From: Cristatella mucedo | Taxonomy: Eukaryota; Bryozoa; Phylactolaemata; Cristatellidae | Length of the DNA stretch: 42,020 nt | Assembly (NCBI GenBank): GCA_009760855.2 | Contig: WPIO01000222.1 | Coordinates: forward strand, 250,001-292,020 | Direction of reading: 5' to 3' | Shown: positions 41,081 through 42,020 of the stretch, in pieces | Numbering within the stretch: the first letter of the stretch is position 1 | Layout: the number at the start of each line of letters is the position of its first letter | Notes under the pieces: model-generated | The model's input: only the letters and a program-made list of their open reading frames with translations | Databases searched by the model: none | What the model was told of the DNA's origin: nothing | Translations under genes and position numbers: made by a program

Positions 41081-42020
41081 GACATCTATGGTCAGAGCGT
41101 GCAGCACTAACTTCACGCACTTTGGCTCGGCTCTGGTTGCGGCACGGTCATGGTCCGGGGCCGTAATAACCCAGGAGGTGAGGCGTTAGCTCTTCCTGAC
41201 CGAGGTCGAGACTGTGATTTCTAAAGCTGGAGATAATGTGCAGCCAATATGTCGCCAAGCAAAATGTAAATGCATAGCATCAATGCTGCTTCAGTCCCTC
41301 TGTAGACGACCTCCAAGATGTGGTCAGTGGATCAGACCTTTGCCCTTCGAGTCTCTCCCTGGCAGCTTTTCCTTCTGTTACCACTAATGGGCGACTCTGT
41401 ACGAAACGCTCAGCTGTTCAAGCGAACTAGTGCGTTTTCAAAAATTGGCTGCTTATTGGTGAAGCTTACCGTGGCTCGTAGGTAGGAAGCTGAGGATGAA
41501 CACCAGTTTTTGGAGGTATGGGAAAGGTATATCAACAGTTGACTACAACGTCACCCGACGAAAATGTGGTTTAGTCATCGAAACGTAAAATCTTGCCACG
41601 TTATATATTTTCCAGTGTACATGAAAAGATACTGTGATTGTGTTTCAGAGATCGTATTTGTGCCCTCTTGCTTTTCCACGTTTTGAATAGATTATAGAAA
41701 TCATGATGAGATGCTTTTGATTCAGCCGGGAAATTTTCGGTGACTTGCGGTGTGCATAGATTGCCTCTCTTGACGTACAGTAATATGAAATACATGGAAA
41801 AGTCAGGAAGGTGATCGTGGAAGTGAGTAATTTACAAATACTAGCTTAGTCAGCTACGCAGCATGAGTCAGATGTGGCAATAGGAGATGCGATTTTAGTG
41901 GAAAATACTGTAGACTATTTATTCTACGACACCCCGAGCAGAATTTCTGCCACGAAGATTAAGTGGATGAAAGCAAAAGATCTCAAAGACGACATCTATT
42001 AGACCCATATAACCAGAATG
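41081..42020. other. Arm sequence to the window end, no gene seen
   Basis: Matches 15896-18180 inverted, except for about 155 bases (41690-41845) absent where an L2 sits in the left arm. It ends in AATG, the base-for-base equivalent of the candidate gene 3 start codon. Confidence 0.6.

Larger units (their letters stand above)
35408..42020. repeat. Right arm of the large inverted duplication
   Basis: Reverse-complement partner of 15896-26825, in matching order along its whole length. It lacks the L2, SINE A and solo LTR insertions of the left arm and about 370 bases near 35925. The match still holds at the last base of the window, so the arm continues beyond it. Confidence 0.93.

Noticed and set aside
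17548-41690. A 24-kb DNA transposon with terminal inverted repeats starting CAAAACGTGG and an AATA target duplication
   Set aside because: The inverted homology continues beyond both points (15896-16093 with 41845-42020). The apparent end is only the boundary of an L2 inserted in the left arm.

Overview
This window reads as nuclear DNA of an animal, probably an invertebrate. The evidence is short candidate exons bounded by GT...AG splice signals, many degraded L2/CR1-type non-LTR retrotransposons with (ATT)n tails, two tRNA-derived SINE families, one solo LTR, and long (CA)n, (TA)n and (CT)n microsatellites. Nothing looks bacterial: there are no operons, no ribosome-binding sites, and no long intact ORFs except inside LINEs. 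The species cannot be named from the sequence alone.

Layout. 1-2.9 kb: mostly unassigned DNA with simple repeats and some exon-like stretches. 2.9-10.0 kb: candidate gene 1 on the minus strand. Four exons have splice phases that match end to end and predict about 314 residues, with an in-frame octapeptide repeat made by a 24-bp minisatellite. An L2 copy (6.6-9.0 kb) sits in intron 2 and an older L2 relic (3.9-4.85 kb) in intron 3. 10.2-12.5 kb: nothing recognised. 12.7-14.8 kb: candidate gene 2, minus strand, four phase-compatible exons with a large (AC)n(AT)n tract in intron 2. 15.07-15.9 kb: candidate gene 3, minus strand.

15.9-42.0 kb: a very large, old inverted duplication. The left arm (about 15.9-26.8 kb) reappears in reverse complement as the right arm (about 35.4-42.0 kb and probably onward). 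The arms share LINE relics, SINEs and even mirrored microsatellites, but they have diverged. The left arm carries extra insertions: three L2 loci, one SINE and one solo LTR. For most of them the right arm preserves the empty site. The right arm ends, at the window edge, at the base matching the start codon of candidate gene 3, so a second, oppositely oriented copy may lie just outside.

26.8-35.4 kb: the spacer between the arms. It holds an AT-rich block with decayed coding-like segments on both strands in a convergent arrangement. The origin of this block is unknown; a fossil virus or large DNA transposon is possible. A third partial copy of the arm module (28.86-30.5 kb) is inserted into it and flanked by a 38-bp direct repeat. 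The rest of the spacer is SINEs, LINE relics and unassigned DNA.

The genes do not form a visible pathway. The clearest story is structural: an inverted segmental duplication, later dated by insertions present in one arm only and by repair-like scars.
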